A DNA stretch of 64,000 bases from NCBI GenBank assembly GCA_050246995.1, contig JBFWVA010000003.1, forward strand, positions 372,001 through 436,000. The letters run 5' to 3'. Positions 60,883 through 64,000 of the stretch are shown piece after piece. A program made the position numbers and the translations under genes. Under the pieces are notes generated by a model. The model had not been told where the DNA came from, made no database searches, and saw only the letters and a program-made list of their open reading frames with translations. Each line of letters begins with the position of its first letter. The stretch's first letter is position 1. The DNA comes from SHVO01 sp050246995 (GTDB taxonomy: Bacteria > Pseudomonadota > Alphaproteobacteria > Rhodospirillales > Rhodospirillaceae).

Positions 60883-62388
60883 TTAGGGGTTGCCTCCACC
60901 AAAGAAGCGCACGGCTTCTTCCGCGGCGCGGACCAGCGCGCGCGCCTTGTTATTGCTTTCCTGGAACTCGGCCTCGGGGTCGCTATCGGCGACTACACCG
61001 CCGCCGGCTTGGATGACGACCTCGCCGTCCTTCACCAGCGCGGTGCGCAGCGCGATGCAGGTGTCCATCTCGCCGTTCACTGACAGATAGCCGATAGCGC
61101 CGCCGTAGAAGCCGCGCCGCTCGCTTTCCAACTCGTCGATGATTTCCATCGCGCGGATTTTCGGGGCGCCGGATACGGTGCCGGCGGGGAAGCCGGCCAT
61201 GAGCGCGTCCATCGCGTCATAGCGCGGATCGATTTCGCCCTCGACGTTGGACACGATGTGCATCACGTGGCTGTAGTTCTCGATCACCATCTGCTCAGTG
61301 ACGCGCACGGTGCCTGGTTTGCAAACGCGGCCGACATCGTTGCGCCCGAGATCGAGCAGCATGAGGTGTTCGGCCAGTTCTTTCGGATCGTTCAGAAGAT
61401 CGTTCGCCAGCGCCTCGTCTTCGGTCTTCGTCTTGCCGCGCGGCCGCGTGCCGGCGATCGGGCGGATCGTCACGATGCCGTCGCGCAGACGCACGAGAAT
61501 CTCCGGGCTGGAGCCAACAATCGAGAATCCATCAAGATTGAGGTGAAACAGGAAGGGTGACGGATTGAGGCGGCGCAGCGAACGATAGAGCGCAAACGAC
61601 GGCAGCGCGAACGGCAGGCGGAACCGTTGCGACGGGACGACCTGGAAGATGTCTCCGGCGCGAATGTACTCCTTCGCGCGCTCCACCATTTGATGATAGC
61701 CGTCACGGCCGCTGTTCGAGACCGGCGCATCGAAGCGCGGCGCGGAGCTCGGGATAGTGTGCGGTACGGCGGCGCTGAGCCGCGCGATGACGTTGTGAAT
61801 GCGCTTGGTCGCGATTTCGTGCGCGAGCGCGGCCGGAACGTCGGGCCTCGGGTAAACCGGCACGACGATCGTCATCACATCGTCCACGTTGTCGAAGATC
61901 ACGTTGACGGTGGGGCGCATGAACATGCCCTCGGGAATCCCCAACGTATCGGGATTCTTGTTTGGGATGTTCTCAACCAGCCTGATCGTGTCGTATCCCA
62001 TGTATCCCATCAGGCCGGCCGAATTGGGCGGCAGGTGCGCGGGCATGTCGATCCGCGATTCCTTGAGAAGCACGCGGAGCGAGGCGAGGGGAGGCTGGGC
62101 GTCCGGCGTGAACTGCAGCGCGCCTTCGCGCACGCTACGGCATATTTCCGCTTTCGCGCCGCTGCAGCGCCATACGACGTCCGGTTCGAGGGCGATGAAC
62201 GAATAACGGCCGCGCGTCGTGCCGCCGGTCACAGACTCAAGAAGCGCGGTGAAGCGGCGTTCCTGCCCCAGCTTGAGCATGACGGAGACCGGGGTATCTA
62301 TATCCGCCGGCAGTTCCGCCCAAACGACTTGAGGACGCCCAGCCGTATAGGCTTCGTCGAAAACCGAGCGGCCGGGAGAGATATCCAT
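60883..62388 (-). CDS. trpE: Anthranilate synthase component I
   Basis: 501 residues; converts chorismate and glutamine-derived ammonia to anthranilate, first step of tryptophan synthesis. Chorismate-binding core: PIAGTRPRGKTKTEDEALA, LMLLDLGRNDVGRV, and GFPAGTVSGAPKIRAMEII. N-terminal LLESVTGGTTRGRYSFIAL holds the tryptophan feedback region. Lies 42 bp after the PpiD-like gene and so is likely in its transcript. No trpG follows in the window. Confidence 0.96.
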   Translation of the reverse strand: MDISPGRSVFDEAYTAGRPQVVWAELPADIDTPVSVMLKLGQERRFTALLESVTGGTTRGRYSFIALEPDVVWRCSGAKAEICRSVREGALQFTPDAQPPLASLRVLLKESRIDMPAHLPPNSAGLMGYMGYDTIRLVENIPNKNPDTLGIPEGMFMRPTVNVIFDNVDDVMTIVVPVYPRPDVPAALAHEIATKRIHNVIARLSAAVPHTIPSSAPRFDAPVSNSGRDGYHQMVERAKEYIRAGDIFQVVPSQRFRLPFALPSFALYRSLRRLNPSPFLFHLNLDGFSIVGSSPEILVRLRDGIVTIRPIAGTRPRGKTKTEDEALANDLLNDPKELAEHLMLLDLGRNDVGRVCKPGTVRVTEQMVIENYSHVMHIVSNVEGEIDPRYDAMDALMAGFPAGTVSGAPKIRAMEIIDELESERRGFYGGAIGYLSVNGEMDTCIALRTALVKDGEVVIQAGGGVVADSDPEAEFQESNNKARALVRAAEEAVRFFGGGNP

Positions 62389-62430
62389 CGTAAAAACTTT
62401 CGAACTCGGCGCGCTCGCTCTTCGCGTGGC

Positions 62431-64000
62431 TTAGCGCGCGGCCTTGACGATCTGGTCGACGACGGTGTGGTTCACTTCGACCGGATAGCGCTTGGTGAAC
62501 TCGGCCGTCATCTGCTCCATGATGTCGCCGGTGACCGCGTTGCGCAGGTCGCCGGCGATCTGATTGCGAGCGATGGCCTGCGGGCCGATGGGTTGCGGTG
62601 TGACGACTTCCTTCAGACGCGCGACCACAACACCATCCGAGGTCTCAGCGGTGAAGACTTCACCCTGCTTCGCCGCGAAAAGTTTCGCGAGCATTGGCGC
62701 GCTGAGCCGGCCGGTGTCGAGCAGATGGAAACGGTCGAGCGGTTGGCCGAAGCGAGTCACGGCGGTGAGCAGGCCGTAGCTGACCTTGCCATCTTTGGTG
62801 GCCAGAGCCGACATGTCGGTCGAGGGGCCAACTTCGGCGGCGAGTTTATCGGCCGTCGCGCGGGCCTGCGCGATCGCTTTGTCGCGCAGCCACATCGCGG
62901 TGAGATCGGCGCGGACCTCTTCCATGGGACGAGCCGCCGGAGGGGTGATGGCCTCGACCTTCACAACATAATAGCCGTCGCGCTCCGGAAGATCCTTAAG
63001 GCCGCTGTCGCCATTGGCCGGCAACGAGAAGGCGGTGGAAAAGAAAGACTTGGGATCGACGATGCCATTCACCTGCGCGCCCGAGGGGTCCTTGCCGGTT
63101 TCGTCGACGGCTTCAATCTGCGTAAACGGAACGCCCAGATTGTTCGCAATCTCGTTCATCGGCGTTCCGGCCGCCAGCGCGTCCTGCACTTCCGTGGACG
63201 CACGGTAGAGTGCGTCGAGACCGCGCTCTTCGGACAGGATTCTGCGGATGTTTGGCTTGGCTTCTTCGAGCGGCGTCTCGTGGGCGGGCGTGATGGCGGT
63301 GGTCGCGAACAGATGCCAGCCAAGGTCGCTTTGCGTAGCCTGGCTGATTTCATTGAGCGGGAGTTCGTAGGCTGCGCCCATGCTCTTGCCAATGATCGAC
63401 TCCTTGGCCTGTTCGCCAAGATCGATCGGCGCGCCGAGATTCGCTTTCGCGGCAAGCGCCGTAAGAGTGTCGCCCGGCGCGGCGAGGGCGCGCACCTTGT
63501 CGGCGGCTTCCTTGCTGTCGAAGACCAACTGCGCCACGCGGCGCTTTTCCGCAGTGCGGAAGCGGCCGGGGTTTTGGTCGTAGTAGGTTTTCAGCTCGTC
63601 GTCGGCGAAAGACTCCGGCTTCACGAGTTCGGTGCTTTTCAGCGACAGCACGGAAAGCTTGCGGTACTCCGGCCGCATGAACGACGGAAGGTTCTGGTCG
63701 TAAAGCGTCTTAAGGTCGGCGTCGCTCGGCTTGTCGGCGACCGTGATCGCTTTGGTGGGGATCAGCAGCGTGTCCGCCGAGCGGGCTTCGTTGCGGTAGG
63801 TAAACAGGCTGTCGGTGAGGAAGCCCGGCGCCGCGCTGCCAAGGGCAACCGGCTGCATCAACGCGCGCTGGCGGATTTCGCCGCGCATCATTTCGAGGAA
63901 AGCCGCTTCCGTGAGGTTGTTTTGGGCGAGAACTTCGCCGAATACGCGTTGGCTGAAGTTGCCGGTTTCATCGTTGAAGACATCCATCTTGCGGACGTCG
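62431..64000 (-). CDS. PpiD/SurA-like peptidyl-prolyl isomerase, N-terminus beyond the window
   Basis: At least 522 residues are visible; the frame is open to the window edge (residues DVRK precede the first visible Met), so the N-terminal membrane anchor and part of the SurA_N-like region are missing. The visible part has KTYYDQNPGRFRT-like helices and a parvulin domain (about AEKRRVAQLVFDSKEAADK to LGWHLFATTAITPA), then a C-terminal helical region. A periplasmic chaperone-isomerase of outer-membrane protein folding, encoded just upstream of trpE as in many alphaproteobacteria. Confidence 0.88.
   Translation of the reverse strand, partial: DVRKMDVFNDETGNFSQRVFGEVLAQNNLTEAAFLEMMRGEIRQRALMQPVALGSAAPGFLTDSLFTYRNEARSADTLLIPTKAITVADKPSDADLKTLYDQNLPSFMRPEYRKLSVLSLKSTELVKPESFADDELKTYYDQNPGRFRTAEKRRVAQLVFDSKEAADKVRALAAPGDTLTALAAKANLGAPIDLGEQAKESIIGKSMGAAYELPLNEISQATQSDLGWHLFATTAITPAHETPLEEAKPNIRRILSEERGLDALYRASTEVQDALAAGTPMNEIANNLGVPFTQIEAVDETGKDPSGAQVNGIVDPKSFFSTAFSLPANGDSGLKDLPERDGYYVVKVEAITPPAARPMEEVRADLTAMWLRDKAIAQARATADKLAAEVGPSTDMSALATKDGKVSYGLLTAVTRFGQPLDRFHLLDTGRLSAPMLAKLFAAKQGEVFTAETSDGVVVARLKEVVTPQPIGPQAIARNQIAGDLRNAVTGDIMEQMTAEFTKRYPVEVNHTVVDQIVKAAR

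Noticed and set aside
1..64000. CRISPR arrays, tRNA or rRNA genes, insertion sequences, prophage genes
   Set aside because: I looked for regularly spaced repeats, cloverleaf-like segments, transposase or integrase motifs and saw none.

Overview
The window is GC-rich, densely coded DNA that looks like the chromosome of a free-living alphaproteobacterium. Pointers are a NodT-type efflux lipoprotein, an AcvB/VirJ-like protein beside MprF, a soluble NAD-dependent formate dehydrogenase operon (fdsGBA-fdhD-fdsD), a FixJ-type response regulator, and the many aldehyde/VOC/SRPBCC small enzymes. I cannot name the genus from sequence alone. I see no tRNA, rRNA, CRISPR array, integrase or insertion sequence.

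Layout. 1-5 kb: an RND efflux pump (permease cut by the window edge, plus adaptor) divergent from a TetR regulator, with repeated GTAAGTAAC operator-like sites between. 5.4-12.7 kb: a hypothetical protein, a short-chain dehydrogenase, an exported redoxin, a beta-barrel outer-membrane protein, an O-acetylhomoserine sulfhydrylase-type PLP enzyme, a lipoprotein and two methyltransferases. 12.7-19.8 kb: an exported amidohydrolase, a metallo-beta-lactamase-fold lipoprotein, and the divergent acvB/mprF pair for lysyl-phosphatidylglycerol metabolism. 20.2-26.1 kb: the formate dehydrogenase operon. 26.2-28.2 kb: signal peptidase I, an isochorismatase-fold hydrolase, an amidohydrolase remnant and a cytochrome c'.

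28.3-34.9 kb is the most unusual part. Two tandem paralogous TonB-receptor-like outer-membrane proteins are followed by a BlaI-type repressor gene translationally coupled to an M56 (BlaR1-like) membrane metallopeptidase whose periplasmic end carries a DUF2807-like beta-helix instead of a beta-lactam sensor. The same GCTAC...GTAGC palindrome lies over the promoters of the second receptor gene and of the blaI-like gene, and a half-site precedes the first receptor. I read this as one self-contained signal/receptor regulon with an unknown inducer.

35-40.4 kb: a LysE exporter and a complete MarR-controlled tripartite efflux operon (marR, NodT-type outer-membrane factor, EmrA, EmrB) with its operator placed inside the promoter. 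40.4-44.4 kb: small proteins, including two secreted paralogues sharing a TPLRNDL repeat; a Prx5-type peroxiredoxin; YccF; a DUF1993 protein; and an MscS channel pseudogene with two in-frame stops. 44.4-50.5 kb: a polysaccharide-deacetylase-like protein, then an ECF42-type sigma factor with its YCII/DGPF partner and a five-gene target operon; both units carry the same TGTCGG-N17-CGTCCTA promoter. A SugE/Gdx-type SMR exporter follows, preceded by a possible guanidine-II riboswitch. 51-64 kb: a FixJ-type two-component pair, a glycosyltransferase-like protein and a WecE-like aminotransferase, a divergent class A penicillin-binding protein, a PKHD-type dioxygenase, a zinc-ribbon protein, a cNMP-binding protein, trpE, and a PpiD/SurA-like isomerase cut by the right edge.
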